From: Delphinus delphis
Lineage: Eukaryota; Chordata; Mammalia; Artiodactyla; Delphinidae
DNA: 64,000 nt
NCBI RefSeq assembly: GCF_949987515.2
Contig: NC_082689.1
Location: 103,206,957 to 103,270,956, forward strand
Direction of reading: 5' to 3'
Shown one piece after another: positions 45,316 through 59,326 of this stretch. The translations under genes were made by a program, and so were the position numbers. Under the pieces are notes generated by a model. The model ran no database searches. It worked only from the letters and a program-made list of their open reading frames with translations, and was not told where the DNA came from. Positions within the stretch are counted from its first letter, which is position 1, and the number at the start of each line of letters is the position of its first letter.

Positions 45316-47325
45316 GGCACCGGAAGGCAAGGCCCAAGCAGAAGCACCGGCCTGCTGAGTTACCTTCTTCAAACAGTGGCCTCCCTGGGGCACCTGGGTC
45401 ATCACTTCCCAAGCCAAGCCCCTCTGCCCCACTACAGCCAGCCGGGTCCATAGCAATTAGGTTAATGTTGGATGGGGCAGAGAAATTCTTATGCAATTTG
45501 GTTTTTCATGAACCTTAGACGTACAATCTCATTCAGTGTGTTCTTTGGAAGTACCTCCCTTAGGCCTAGGCAAGCAGACCCCTGCCCTGGCTCTTGCACC
45601 TTAAAGGGCCTCACTTTGCGTTGCTTTTCTTGAAATTCTGAGACCCCTTGGGTACCTGGGACAAGCTGGGGCTAGGAGTTGTGTCCAAGCAGGGTACCCC
45701 AGGCCCAGACCAGATCCCGTATGTTCCCAGGTTCCAGCTGCACGCTCCTTGAAATTTTCTAAGGTCCCTGCTGGTACCTGAGATCCCCAGGGCTGGCAGA
45801 GCCTCTGAGCAGGGCACCCCTGGTCCAGATTTAGACTGGCGAGGGCCTGTAGCCCTGTTTCTGCAGGTGCTCTCAGACCCTCTACCCCACACGTGAGAAT
45901 CTACAAGACAACTGCAGCCCCCAAGGACTCATGCTGTGTGGATCATCGAAGGGCCCCATGGCCAGGCCGTGGTTCCAGGAGCATGGCCAGCTGAGTGGAT
46001 CACAACTGCTGGCTGGCCAGCTGGGGCTTTCACTTGGCTGGCATGGGCATGCGCCCCTAGAAGGGAACTGACATGCTGCTTTGCGGTAACTCTCATTCGT
46101 GTCAGACAGAGGATGAATTGGGGCCTCTGAGTAATCACAGTTCACCGTGGACCCTCAGGCTTAAGCCACCACTGTGGGCCCAGGCTGCTTCTTTCTGGGT
46201 GTGTTTCCATCACGGTGCTGCCTCAGTCAATGGCACCTGAGGGCACCGGGAGTGGAGGCTGGCCTCCTTCCCCGCTGCGTGCCTCCCACCTCTGGCACCC
46301 GGGATGGCTCCCACACCTCTTCCCCAGGCTCCAAGTCAGGCAGACTCCATGAATGACCACACGTATCTCCTCTGAAGGCTTTGGAGAAATGCCATTGGAG
46401 CTTTCCAACTGATGCTTTCTCTTATGGCCAAAGCTGTGGTGACACCATGGTCCCCTGGCCCATCTTAAGCCATGCCGGAGAGGGAATGGACACCCCTATG
46501 TGCACACACCAGTCTGCTGGCTCCCCTCACCCCCCCTTGCCTGTTCTCCATGCTGGTGGCAGCGTGCGAAAGGCCAGCGCCTGGGCCACAGTGAGAGCTA
46601 TCACATTCTAGGGACTCGGTGATTACGAGTTCCAGAGAAGGCGTGGGTGGAAGATATGTGTTGTTTTACGTGAATGCTACAAAATTCCGAGAGGCAAATT
46701 TAACATGACCAGAAAATGAATGACTGCTCCCACTTCCTTGCAGTCTTGGGCAAGACTTGCCCAAGGGGTCATCAGTAAATAAAACACAATAATAGCTTAA
46801 AATCAGTGAAGTCAGTCGTCACGGGCAGCACAGCGGCTGATGCAGCTTTGGGCGTAACGATGTAAACCAGCATTAACTAAATAGCATTAGGGACCTGCAG
46901 AGACGAAAAGGTTTATATACAGGTTCTGAAAAGCCATGGCACTGAGAGTTAAAATAGTGTTGCCCCCTTTTCCTTGAAGTGGGAAATAGGAAATTAGCCA
47001 GGATTGTGCATGTGACAGTAAAGGCTACAAAGAGATGGTTCTGGGCCTGAACAGGGAGAGGCAGAGCCTGGGGACTCTGAAGAGTCTTCCTGAGCTCTGA
47101 TTGGACAATAAACAAACAAGTTTCTCTTCTCTGCCCATTATTCTAAATCTTCATCTGTAAATCATTCTACTCCACATGGATTTTATAACACATTTTTAAT
47201 CAGATGTTTGCCCGGGGCCTCATGCACCCTAAGGATCCTTCTGTTCTTTGGGCTTGGTCAAGCTGTCAAAATGCACATATTCACTCATTTATATAATTCA
47301 TTTCATGCTTCTCACGTCCCCTGCG
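45316..47325. other. Intergenic, nothing recognised
   Basis: No gene or repeat family that I can support. Overlapping open frames of under 95 codons on both strands. Confidence 0.45.
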
Positions 47326-47329
47326 CCAT

Positions 47330-47510
47330 GCTAAGCATGGTGCTGGCATTATTGCCCTTCATCTTCGCGTCACCCTCTTTGAAGATGGTTCTGGCACCGT
47401 TTGCATTTTCTACCTGGGGAGTCTGAGGCTCAGAGAGGTAGTCTAACTTGCCGGAGTTCACACAGCCTCGTAGGTGGCCAAAGCAGAATTGGACCCAGTG
47501 CCTGTGTAGC
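47330..47510 (-). repeat. MIR SINE fragment
   Basis: Antisense MIR: GAGTCTGAGGCTCAGAGAGG, GGAGTTCACACAGCCTCGTA and GGTGGCCAAAGCAGAATTGG. Confidence 0.5.
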
Positions 47511-49984
47511 CACTGTCACGTTGGTTTCATAGGGCTTGGGGCATCTGCAACTGGGCAAACCCTCTTCCTCCAGCCATGACAGACGCACTGAGAACAGAGA
47601 CAGGGTGAGGGGCTTGCTGAGCTGGTGTTTTTCTCCCTGGGGTCCAACTCCCTGAGCCTTTATCTCACCTTTACACACTGCAGTCTTCCCTCTGCCAGGG
47701 TTGTGTTTTCTCCTATTAACCAAACATGCAAACCTCCTGTCTGGCAAGCTTCGAGAGTCTGGACCAGCCCCAAAGGCTCACCTGGGCCACCAAGAGGTGT
47801 CAGAGAAGGGAAGACAGGCTAAAAGGAGATGGGTGGAGGCTGCAGGAACAGGACGGGAGCCGGTGAAGGGAGCCAGGCGTTGGGGAAGGGAAGGGCTGTT
47901 TTTGGAGGGCCTCCGAGTTGCCAGGCTCTGGGCCATGTAAGTGTCAGAACCGCTCGGTGTGGAGACCTCTTCATAACTGACCGACGTGGAGAAGCCTGAG
48001 GCCCGAAAGTTAAAGCAAATGGCCCAGGTATCACCGGGAGTAAGTGGCAGAGCTGGGTGGGGGCGGGGAGCAGAGACGCAGGGCAGCGAGGAGAGAGGAC
48101 CAACATCGGGACAGAATGGGCACATTCGCAGTGGAAAGAGGCTCTTGGGCCGGGCTGGGCCAGCAGTTCAGTTTGATCCAGTCAAACTGGATTTGTGGCA
48201 AACCTGCTGTGTGCTGGGTCTCATGTTGGACACTGGGAGTCCAGGATGAGTAAGGTAAGATGTGGTGTGTCCTGGGAGAGGGCCCGGCCGAGGGAGGGAG
48301 AGGCCATGTGAAGTCCAGTCTCCTGGTCTGTGGCCTTCGGGGAGAAGTCCCCCTTGCGAGGTTGTGAAGGAATTCCAGGAGGAAAGGGGGATTTGGACAG
48401 GGGGAGACGCATGGCAAAGGCTTGGGGGGTGCGAACAAGTACCTGCAGTCCCAGGAGCCATACACGTGGTCTGAGCGTAAGATGTTGGTGGAGGGTGGCG
48501 TGTCACCGGGTTACCCCATGCCTGCAAACGCCCCTCCTCCAACCTCCTACACCCTCTCACCTCCCCACGGGATATCCTCTTCCACCAGCACCTGCTCTCA
48601 CCCAGCCGCCCTCGAGGCTCTTCCTGACCACGGGTTCCAGCCCCAGCCTCCTGGATGTCCCGGCCACCTGCAGTCCCAACTGCTCCATGCAGTTCTCTGA
48701 GGGCATGGCTGTGCCTACACTTTGTCTCCCAAAGAGATGCCAGGGTCCTCGAGGGAGGACCTCTGTCTTCTCATTCTCTGGATACGCTGCAGCCCCTGGC
48801 AAAGGACGGATGGGCCCCAGGTGGATGGGGGACATCTGGCTGGTGGCAGATGGGCGGGCTGCTCATCACGCCACAGAGAGAGGATGCAAGATCCCAGATG
48901 CAACCTGGAGCTGGGCAGCACCTTCCAAGCTGCTTGAGAGGATGCTTCCTTACATGAGAGGGAACTGGACAGAGCGGGGCTCCAGGTACCGGGTATTTGG
49001 GAGAATGCGCTCCCACCGGGGAGGGCCTGAGAGACTGGGCTGCAAATCCAGAGGCCTGGAAGCAGCAGGAAGCTGGAGTGCTCCCGAGGAGATGTTTCAC
49101 GCAAGAGAGAGGCCACCGCCGGGGGCTCTTTAACCTTCTTACCCAGGACTCGGTGGGTTCCTGCAGCTGGACGAGGGCCTGGGTGACAGGAAGACAGAGG
49201 GGAAACAGGGCGCCTGTGGTCGGGGGCAGGGCTGTCTGTTTATAGGCTGCAAGGACTGGAGTGGCTGGGCAGGTTGGCCGCCCCTTCAGGGGTCGGCTAC
49301 CAGGACCGCCAGCCACAGGACTGGGCTTGCATTTCTGGAGCTGGCGCCCGGTGTGTAGCGTTGAAAGAGAAGACACTGTGTCCCGCCCCCAGGGGGCTCA
49401 CACCCTGCTCTGGGGGAAGACAACTGCCCTCTCTGCTCCTTCCCAGCTCACTCCCTCCTGGCTTCTCTTGGACAAAGAGAGTAATGAAACGTGTTGGTTT
49501 TATCAACCCTCTCTCTTCTACCTCATGATGAGCCGTAAGCCGCAAGTGAATGAGGGAGAAGGGGATCAAATGTACCGTTTAACAGACAGTTGGGCCCCTC
49601 ATAGATGTGTTTTGTTGAGAATATAGACCAGAGCTCCACAGTAAGGCTTGTGATGGGTGCATCCCTATAGCCCCCTATAGACTCAGCAGCTGGCCAGCCC
49701 TTTTCCAGATGAGCTCTTAATACACAATCAAGATAGTAACCTCAAGCAACTGATACGTCACACTACACACATTTCTATAGTCTGCCAGTCTTCTCTGCCA
49801 CATTCTAGATTCTTCTTTAAATTCTTTAGCGTATGCTTGTGTTTTATGGGAAGTAGATGAAAGCTTAGTGGTCCTACAAACTCCATCCATTCATTCATTC
49901 ATTCTCAAGTACTGAGAGTTAGATCTGTGAAGATGTGACTAGATTCTCTGGGAGGATATAAACATCAGCACCTGTAATTCCTGG
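47511..49984. other. GC-rich intergenic segment without a recognised gene
   Basis: Many overlapping long open frames occur on both strands, the longest 267 codons at 48330-49133 (+). None shows a domain, signal peptide or splice-supported structure. High GC with few TA-rich stops explains them. About 48170-48450 is an ancient unclassified repeat (GTGCTGGGTCTCATGTTGGA, GAAGGAATTCCAGGAGGAAA). Confidence 0.45.
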
Positions 49985-50097
49985 CCTCTGTAGACCCCTC
50001 AAAGTTGGGAATCATGTCTCATTGATCTGGTGGCTCTGAGCACCGTGCCTGGCATGTGGTAGGCGATCAGCAGGTATAGAAGGAATAAATGAATGTT
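49985..50097 (+). repeat. L2 LINE 3' end
   Basis: GGGAATCATGTCTCATTGAT, GAGCACCGTGCCTGGCATGT and GAAGGAATAAATGAATG are the standard L2 tail. Confidence 0.6.
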
Positions 50098-51796
50098 CTT
50101 AGAAGTCTGTGGTACCCTCAAGTGTCCTGATTGGAAAGTCACAGGGCTCTTCTCCACATAAAGACCACCTAGATGACAAGAAAGATGTGGAAGTCCAACT
50201 CTGTAGGGCTGAGGTCAGACCTATGAACCTGCATTTTACCAAACATCCTGGGTGATTCTAACATTGGTGATCATTCGACCACACATTAAAAGATATCACA
50301 TCAGCCCAACCCAAGTCCCAGGGGTCCATATGGCACCTTTGCCCCTTTTTTCACTATATGAGGGGGAGGGTCTTCCCCACATGATACAGGTATCTTTGGA
50401 CACATGTAGTGACATTGGTGTCTTTTGTCAGTCTAGCTCTCCTCTCCTTTCTTTTGACAATACCCACCCCCCCCACACACACATGTGCACACACACCCTT
50501 GGAAAATGGCTCTTCTCATTCCACTTGCACCACCAACATGCCAATCATGCTTCCACCATGAGGGGTCCACAGAGCAGGCACACACTCCAACTTGGATGAA
50601 TCCGAGCCCAGCACAGAAAGCCAGAGCAGTGAGGTAGAGGGGAGAGAGCGTGCAAGCAATGAGAAAGCCAGAGGGGTGGGGGAGAACAAGGTGTGTCCCA
50701 GGAGCACACATCCCTCCGTCCGAGCTCCAGGTTTCACGTCACCAGGATTCGTGCAGCTCTTCTGACTTCTGTGAGCTCCCCAGCATCTTTCCCCTGAACC
50801 CCCTTTCCTGCTGAATCAGCTTTGAGTTGGGTTTCTCTCACTGGAACCTGGAAGAATTCTCACCTCACTGATGCTCAAGTGTCCTCCTTGGTAAAATGAG
50901 AATAATGATACTGACGGGGCTTTGTTTTGTGAGAATCGCCACTAGAGAGCTCATACTGCATAATAGATGCTCAACAGCTATTAATTTCTTCCTTTTTATT
51001 TTAATATCGCCTAGTTCTTCCTTGGGATCCAGCTGGCTACCTGGGACTGGATAGCTCTCTGCTTCCTGTATTGAGCTGGCCGTTCATATGGGGGCCCAGA
51101 ATATGTCCCACACCCAGCAGATGTTCAGCAAGTGACCGGACTGAGGGAACAGGGCAGACACAGCCGGGTTCTGCAAGCAGTGTGGGCGGGGCTGGGGCGT
51201 GCACTCTCCTCCGTCCTAAGTGGAGAGAAGAGGGCTTGCATGGAACCATGATTTTTTCGTTTTTCTTTTTCTTTTTTTTCGCTGCTGTCTCAATCTACCT
51301 GCCTATAGAGTAAGATTTGCATAGTGGTATGGGGGAGAACTCAACAACTTGTGATTTAGGAATGTAAATTGCTTTTTTAATTTGGAAGAAAAAACCGCTT
51401 GGTCTCGAACAATTCTCGGTAGGTGTACAGCCCAGCTTGGTGAATCACTCTTCCAGCTACAGGGCGTTGGCTGAAGACCCTCTGGCGCGCCCTATAACTC
51501 TGGGAGGGCTGTAATTGCTGCACTAACTCCTAATCTTCCCTCTGGCCAGAGTGCCGCAATCCATTCTCATTTAGCAAATCTGTTCAGGATTTCCTATTTT
51601 CTTTTAGACTTACTCCAACCTTAAATTTTCCCCTTTCATAAAGTCCTCGATGTTCTCTTGCATTCATGCCCTGTGGGCCACCAAGACCTGCCCCTCCTTA
51701 TAGAGGAAGAGGAGGTAGTACACTCAGATAAACACCCTCCACCCAACGATCATCGTTCAGTGCGCACAACACTCCACACTTGTGCTGAGCGTATGT
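50098..51796. other. Intergenic, no gene recognised
   Basis: A possible MER5-like trace lies at about 50195-50270 and a short CA-rich run at 50465-50500. Nothing else is supportable. Confidence 0.45.
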
Positions 51797-51905
51797 TATA
51801 TGTGTATATATATATATACATGCGCACGCACACACATTATATAGATATACACGTATGCATGTGTGTAGACATATATACAAACATAAACACATATATGTAG
51901 ATGTA
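51797..51905 (+). repeat. TA/CA-rich simple repeat
   Basis: TGTGTATATATATATACATG followed by CGCACGCACACACAT and ATATAC units, alternating purine-pyrimidine for about 110 bases. Confidence 0.85.
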
Positions 51906-51929
51906 TGTAGTTAAATCTGTAAGTAGGGG

Positions 51930-52060
51930 TAGAATTATCTTCTGTTTTACAGATGGGCAAACTGAGGCCAAGAGAAATAAAGTCATTGTTTTTGATCAGC
52001 CATCTGCTAAGTGACTGAGCCGAGATTTAAGTGTGGAAAGTTCATTCAAGTCAAACACTG
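51930..52060 (-). repeat. MIR SINE fragment
   Basis: Antisense MIR: CTGTTTTACAGATGGGCAAA, CTGAGGCCAAGAGAAATAAA, then CCATCTGCTAAGTGACTGAG. Confidence 0.55.
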
Positions 52061-54879
52061 CTTTCAACTACTGGCTCACCTGTGTCCCTATTAAGCAAAG
52101 CAGAGCCTGGCTGAGAGCAGATCCTCGTGTTGATCACAGGAGACCCTGCCACGCACCAATACTCTCTGGGATGCTCCTTCAACCCTCTACAAACCCTCCT
52201 GTCCTGTAGCCCAAGTGCTCTTCCCTTGTGGACCAGACTACCCGGAGAGACAGAAATGCTTCACTGAAGTTCAGATACCCTGATCTACCAGATTCACCTT
52301 ACTAAAACTGTCACCTCTATTGGCATACCTTTCTTCACGAGCCCTCAATGACCGGCCTGCTTTCTTCCTTAAGCACTTACAAACAGACTGGATCCAGAGA
52401 TTTTTCCAGGAGTTAACACTGAAGTCAACGGCCTTTAGTTTCCTATTTGGAAATGGACTTGTTTCTGGTTTTCCGTTTTGAGCACCAGCCCATTTGTTGT
52501 GGGAGCATACTCGTCCCTCCCTTGTTCTTTCTGAGTCTTGAGAGAGCCCAGACAGTGGATTCCTTGAGGTCCTACGATCAAGTTGTTTTCCTGTTTGAAA
52601 CAGAGTTTGTGCGAGCCCACGTCTGCGAGGCTCTGGCGGGGCTGCCCTGCAACGGGCTCAGTGGTCGCCCTCCTCCGTCCTGTGCCTCCCTCAGCTGCTG
52701 TGCCCTCTCCATCTCTTGACCTTTCCTGGGCTTCGCCTCTCGCATCAAGCCCTCTATCCCTCCTGGTCACGCGAAAACCCCTCACAAGGAAAACAGTGAA
52801 AGAGCTATGGGACCTTGTGCCCTCCCTCTGTGCCCTGTTCACGGTGCAGGCTACCTCCCCCCTGGGGGGCACCCGGTCTCCTGTGGCAGAGAACCACAGT
52901 GCCCCCAAGCAGTGGCCAAATGTGTACTTTCCTGGCTCCAAACAAAATGAAAACAAGAATTAATTTTCTCTTGTCCTTGACTTTTTTCTTCCAAACCTCA
53001 GCTCGTTCAATACTGAGGCTTCCCTGCCACCACTCCTACCGCCCCAGAGTGTACTTTAGCGTTTGTCCTTGGCTGTGAGTCTGCCTTTTGTACGTCTCCT
53101 TCCCACACCTGCGCTCAGACAGAGCTCCCTGGGCCCCCACGGCTCTCCCTTCCGTGCTCCTTGCCTGCCTTTCTTCTTCCTTTCGCTCAGGCTGGGTTGG
53201 GATTTCGCAGTCAGAACTACTGGTGGGGTTTAAACCTCACCTCCACTGTATGTGCCAGGGCAGCCCTTCCAGGACTCCTTACTCCTCCACGATAGGGATA
53301 CTTCCATGAACACATGTGTTTCCAGGCATACGTATGGGGGTGTGAGTTCTTTTTTATGGACAGCCTCTCCTGCCTTAATAAAGAACTTCCCTGTTTCAGC
53401 CTCATGAATATGTTTGAATTTCAAAGGAACTGGATCACAGAGAGACGTGCAACCAAGGATTCAGGCTGAGTAAACATTTCCACCCACTCCCACGCATATA
53501 TAAGACATAAGGCTTTACTTAAATACATAAACACTGATCTCTCTGGATGGAAGTAGACGTAGAGAACGCTGCATCCTGGAATGGCTAATTGTGCTTTTCC
53601 GAGTTCGGCTCAGGTCCTAGCCCAGGGTTGGGGGCTCCCAATTAAGGAGCTGTCTGGTGACTGGTTAAACTCCTCCCTCACCTCCAGCCCAGTTCTCACT
53701 GGGTCCACTGGCTGCTTAGTTGGCATGTTGATTTCGGCTACTCAGCTAACAAAATATTTTACATGATTCTCATGGACAAGGTGAGAAGGGTGGGGAAGAA
53801 GGGATTGTGAGCACGAGGCAGCCTGTCAGCTCTAATCTGTTTGATTCTCCCAAGTCAAACAGCCGCTGGGGACTGTGTAAAGCCCTGGGCACCAAGGGAG
53901 TCATGGTCAAGGAAGCTGACACAGGATTTCTCCTCCAGGATGGAGGACGATGAGCGCAGCGAGCATGGTAAAGCAGCAGGTCCTGGGAGGGGCTTGCCGT
54001 AGAAATCTATGCACCTCCAGGGCAAATGCCTCCCCCTCCCCTGCTTTCCCTCTGTTCCCATGTGCCTGGTCAAGAGAGAGCTGAATAAGTGATCGGAGTC
54101 CTCCATGCTCTGAGAGCTGAAAGGAAAGAAGGGGTCAGGGAGTTGTCCTACAGATACCTCAGAGGGACGGTCACCTTACCTGCTACACGGTAAAGCAGCA
54201 GTGGCCCATAGTGAGGGGACTGCTTCACCATCCACCAGTTTCAGAACTGATGCCTCTTGTGATATTCCAATAACAGGCCAGAAACTCAGGGGGCCACAAA
54301 GGAAAATAACAGCCCATCTGTAGTGGACGCTATAATGTGCCAACCAGACTCACCTATAGGATCGAAGGACTTATTCCCCCTTCCTCCCTGAGCTTCTGAG
54401 GGGCCCACTCCACTGCCAGCCAGCCTTCTTTGGGAATTACCTTGGCACATCCAAAGCCATGCCCACTTTCCAGGGCAGACAGCATCAAATACCTGGTTGG
54501 TGTAGGGGTGTAAAAGCCCAGCCCCCCCACATCAGCCCATAAGTGAAGGGCCACAGCTTCAGAGTTCTTCAGGGTCAGGCTCTGTGGAGACTGCGCATAA
54601 CAGTCCAACTTCCCTCTGTTCCCAATCCTGCTTCCTTCCCTCCACTACAGGGATGAGCCCAAGACAACTGCCTGATAAACCTTCTGCAGGTTACTACACA
54701 TCTCAGTCTCCTTCCCAGGGGAGCCCCACCTGCAACACCACTCAGGGGGCCCAGAGAGAGATGACCTAGCAGACAAAATGCACACCTAGGCAAAGAAAGC
54801 TCCTCTCTTGATCCTTAAATATTAGATCCTTAAATATTAGATAAAACCCAACTGTAATCCCCCTGGGCCCTGGTATTTA
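52061..54879. other. Intergenic, nothing recognised
   Basis: No gene supported. Open frames at 52435-52956 (-) and 52583-52963 (+) overlap one another and show no family signature. A short 16-base tandem duplication (GATCCTTAAATATTA, twice) lies at about 54810-54840. Confidence 0.45.
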
Positions 54880-55085
54880 CTAGATGGTAGATCTCTGATG
54901 ACTTCCCTTTCTCTTCTGTGATAATTAGTCTTTTCAAGTGTTCCACTTCTTCTGGGGTCAACTTTGAAAATCTACTGGCTAGGAAATCATCCATTTCTCC
55001 TAGATTTTAAAATTATTGCCAAAAAATTGCTTATATTATTCTCATGTATTTTAATTTCTCTTATATCTGTGGCTATGTCTGCCTC
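54880..55085 (-). repeat. Old L1 ORF2 fragment, antisense
   Basis: GGGGTCAACTTTGAAAATCT, AGGAAATCATCCATTTCTCC and CTTATATCTGTGGCTATGTC follow the reverse complement of an old L1 ORF2 segment. Confidence 0.55.
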
Positions 55086-56695
55086 CAAGTTCCTTTTCTC
55101 TGAGACTGAACAGAAAAACAGAGCACTTCTTGATAATCAAAAACAGCAAACACACACACACACAAAGACGTTCTGAAGCTAAACTGTAGATTTCCCACTG
55201 AACAATATGACAGGGGAAGGAACGGAAAAGATGACAACCGTTGAGACCTGAATTAGTGGCCGAGAGCAACTAATAGAGATAATAGATACTACCGCACACA
55301 GCAAAAAGACAAAAATTGCAAAGCAAGAGACCAGAGAGTTGGAGGATGGAACTATGAAACCTAATATGCAAGTATTGGGGTACTGGGGTTCTAGGAGAAA
55401 AATAAGAACCACATGACAAAAAGATAATAATTAAATAAATAAGAGGAGAAAGTTTCTGAATGGAGAATAATGGATTCTATGGAAACATGCAAAATAAATC
55501 TTAAATTCTAACAATAATCTAGAACTAACAGCACTAAACTATTTCAGCAATACCAGATCAGCAGAGGCAGTGGGTGGGGAAGGAAGTGAGAGGTATCCCA
55601 AATGCCTCTTCCAGGGTTGGGAGAAGGGAAATGGGGGAGGGGGAAGTGAAGGGATTATAATGGTTTCATGTCATAGTAAGAAAGGGGGAGCAGTGTGAAA
55701 ATAGAATGTCTTGCTTGATAAAATAGTTGGTATCTTTTGTTTCAAATAATAAAAGAGAAAAAAGTGTTTGATTTTGAATACAAGGAAAGTAAAGGAAAAC
55801 ATTAATCAAATCTAACAGTTCTGTTAGAACCTATAAATTCACAAGGGGAAAAATAAGATGAATAACAATTTAATCAAATTAGTGAAAATAAAGACAAAGA
55901 AAAGTAATGTAAGATAAATTATAACTATAAAGCAATATGACAGGGAAGAAAAAGCAGGAATATAAGTTATTAAACCAATGTGAACAAACAGAATTATCTC
56001 ATTAAATGTCAGAGAGAGTTAACAACTAAAAATATTTATATACTGCTTAAATAAATACACTTAGAAGAAACAGATAATGAAAGGTTCAAATCAAAAGGAT
56101 GGGCAGAGGAATACCAGGCAAATGCAAACAAATAAACAGCAAGAGTGGCAATGTTTAATAACAGACAAAGTAGAATTCAAGGTTAAACATGAATCAGGAC
56201 AAAAATGGGATCTTGCATAACACAAGTGGCACAATTTATGAAGAAGATATTTCATAAAAGATATACACAAAACAATGTATCAGCTAAACCTATAAAGCTA
56301 AAGCTAGTAGAAATGTAAGAATTTGATATTTTTAACTATACAGAAAGATATCAATACAATTCCATCTGAATATTTCATATCTAATAAATTAAATTAAATA
56401 TGGGCACAGACAAATTTTTAAAAATCAGTAGTCTTGACTATTTATAAAATCTATAATTGCTTTGAATACAGAATATAAAATACTTATTTTATGTTCCCAA
56501 ACTATATAAAATATTGATCATGTTCTTTCCCCAAAAGAAATGTTTTGCATGTTCTAAAAAGTAGAGATTATATAGATATAAAACAGAGGCCACATTCTCT
56601 GATGATATTCCAATAAAATACAAATATATAATAAAAAGATGACCAAAATCTTAACCACTCAGAAGTTAAAATATACAATCTTAAAAAATTATTGG

Positions 56696-56905
56696 GGGCT
56701 TCCCTGGTGGCACAGTGGTTGAGAGTCCGCCTGCCGATGCAGGGGACACGGGTTCGTGCCCCGGTCCAGGAAGATCCCACATGCCGTGGAGCGGCTGGGC
56801 CCGTGAGCCATGACCACTGAGCCTGCGCGTCCGGATCCTGTGCTCCGCAACGGGAGAGGCCACAGCAGTGAGAGGTCCGCGTACCGCCAGAAAAAAAAAA
56901 AAAAA
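56696..56905 (+). mobile_element. CHR-2 SINE, well preserved
   Basis: Starts GGGCTTCCCTGGTGGCACAG, includes GCAGGGGACACGGGTTCGTG, and ends in an A tail. The perfect 13-base target-site duplication AAAAAATTATTGG lies at 56683-56695 and 56900-56912. Confidence 0.96.
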
Positions 56906-58560
56906 TTATTGGATTGACAGACAAATCAAAAGAGACATTACAAATTCTGTACAAGTCAGTGCAAAGAACACTTTATACAAAACCTATGAGTTAGAAAAAG
57001 CCATACTAATAAAAGTGAATATGTTTAAATGACTTTATTATTTTAAATTAAAATTAAGACTTTTCAGAATTCAAGAAACTAAAACATATAAGCAAAAGAA
57101 ATTTTTAAAATCTAGGAATAGGAAACTCATAAAGACAAAGCTGAAATTAAAGAATCAGGAAAAGATTTCAAATAAGAGAAAGGGAAAATAAATCTAAAAT
57201 AATTGTTGTTCTTTGGAAAGAACAACAATGTAAAATATATCCTCACAAACTTGATTAAGGAGAAATGAAAGAGATTAGTAATGTAAAAGTAAACAAAAAC
57301 ACAAATACAAGAGAGATTAAAATACAAGAAGTTAATATATATAAACTTTGGGACAGTAATTTAAAAATTTAGAAGAAATGATTCATTTCTTCTAGCAAGC
57401 ACAAATTACCAAAACTGACACCCAAGGAAGTAGAACACTTGAACAGCAATTATCATAGAAGAATTAGCAAAGTAATTAGAGAGCTACAATTTAGTAAATA
57501 ACCGGGGCCCAATGGGATCACAGTGGGCTTTATTTAGTATTTAGATCAGATGATTCCAATGTCAGTTAATATACTCTAGGTCCTATGAAAAGATGGAGAG
57601 TTCTTTTGATTTATTTTTCAATTTAATTTTTTTATTTTTACGAAGACAATATAGCTCTAATACCAAAAACTAAAAAAAAGATTATTTTTAAAATAATCAG
57701 CCAATGTCACATATGTCTGTAGATGTGAACAATCTAACTAAACTATTAGTGAGTAGACGCTAATGATACTGCAAAAGAAAAACATGCTATAAGCAAGTAG
57801 GGTTTATTCAAGAAATGCAGAGTAGTTCAATATCTGGAAATTTCTGAGCATAATCCAGGGTATCAATACACTAAAGAAAAATTATGTGATTCCATCAATA
57901 ATGCTTATAAAAACATTTGACGTAAGTCTGCCATCATTTCTAATTAAAACCTAAGTAAAATAGTAAAAGATGGGTATTACTTCAATATGGATAAAATATA
58001 GTAAAGACTTGACTTAAATATAATAAATACAACAATGAAATAAATATTAGGTTATATAAATATTTTAAAAAAGTAAATATTACTCCGAATGTCAAATCTC
58101 TAAAAATATTTAAAATAGAAATCAGGAACTAGACAAGGATGCTTGCTCTCATTATGATTATTCAATTATTCTGCAATAAGGCAAGAAAACTGGTATAAAC
58201 ATTAGAAAATAAAAGATAAAATGCTCTCTCTTTTGCTGAGGAGACTATTGCATTTCCAGAAAACTCAATAAACTCTAATTAGAAAAAGTTATTAAAATAT
58301 ATAAGAGAATTTGATAAGGTGGCAGAACATAAGTATGAAAAATTCAATGGTTTCTATTCTAGCAATGTATATGACAAAAGAAAATGGAAAAAAGTGTTCT
58401 ATAGACAAACTAGAAAATGCCGAGGAATGAAGTTAACAAGAAAGGTGTGTGAATAGAAAACCAGAAGCTTTAAAAGAAGAACATAGCAGAGCAATTAAAA
58501 ATGTATAAATGGCAAGAGATACCCGAAATTAAGTCAATACACACACAGATTTGGGGAAAT

Positions 58561-58686
58561 ATTTGCAATGCAGTAGATAAATCTATTAATAATAATTAAT
58601 AGATCTATTAATAATTATAGATTATTTGCAATGCAGTAGATAAATCTATTAATAATAATTAATCAATCTATTAATAATTATAGATT
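58561..58686 (+). repeat. 63-bp tandem duplication
   Basis: Two head-to-tail copies (58561-58623 and 58624-58686), each starting ATTTGCAATGCAGTAGATAA, differ at two positions. Each copy contains short inverted TATTAAT/ATTAATA-type repeats. It lies within old L1 3' sequence. Confidence 0.95.
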
Positions 58687-59326
58687 AACTCTATAATATG
58701 TAAAGGATTCATACAAATTGACAGGAATCATAAAAACAGCTGATAGAAAAACAGGCAAAGAAACTGAGAAGACAATCTATAGGTGAGCACACTTAAATGA
58801 TCAACAAACATTAAATACACATAAATTCTGAAGTAGTCAGGGAAATGTAAATTAGAGTAACAATGAGCCGTCGCTTTATGCCTACCGGGTATGCAAAAAT
58901 TAAGACGGGGAACACCTACTCTGGGCTTGGATGTGGAAATCTGAATTATTATGGCCATTTTGGAAAGTGATCTGGTAACATCTATTAAAATTAGATATTA
59001 AAAGTAAGAGCAATCTCATTTCTTATAACTTATCCCATAGAAATAAAACCACCAGTTCATAAGGACATAGATGTAAACATAGTTATTGCTTATACAGAAA
59101 AAAGGTAAATGCCTATCAATTAGGAATAGTTGAATAAATAATGGCCGATTTTTCATCTGATAGTCTGTTACATAACACTTTAGCAAGGGGTATTAGAGTT
59201 CTGACAGTTGACTAGGAGTCATTTTTACAAGTTATTGACGATAAGAAAACTAAGATAAAGAAAAGTGTGTAAGACAGGATCCGATTAATGTAAAACACCG
59301 TCAAAAAAAATCCAGTGTTTGTATGG

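Noticed and set aside
48330..49133. 267-codon open frame as a new gene
   Set aside because: It has no recognisable domain, overlaps equally long frames on the other strand, and begins in an ancient repeat.
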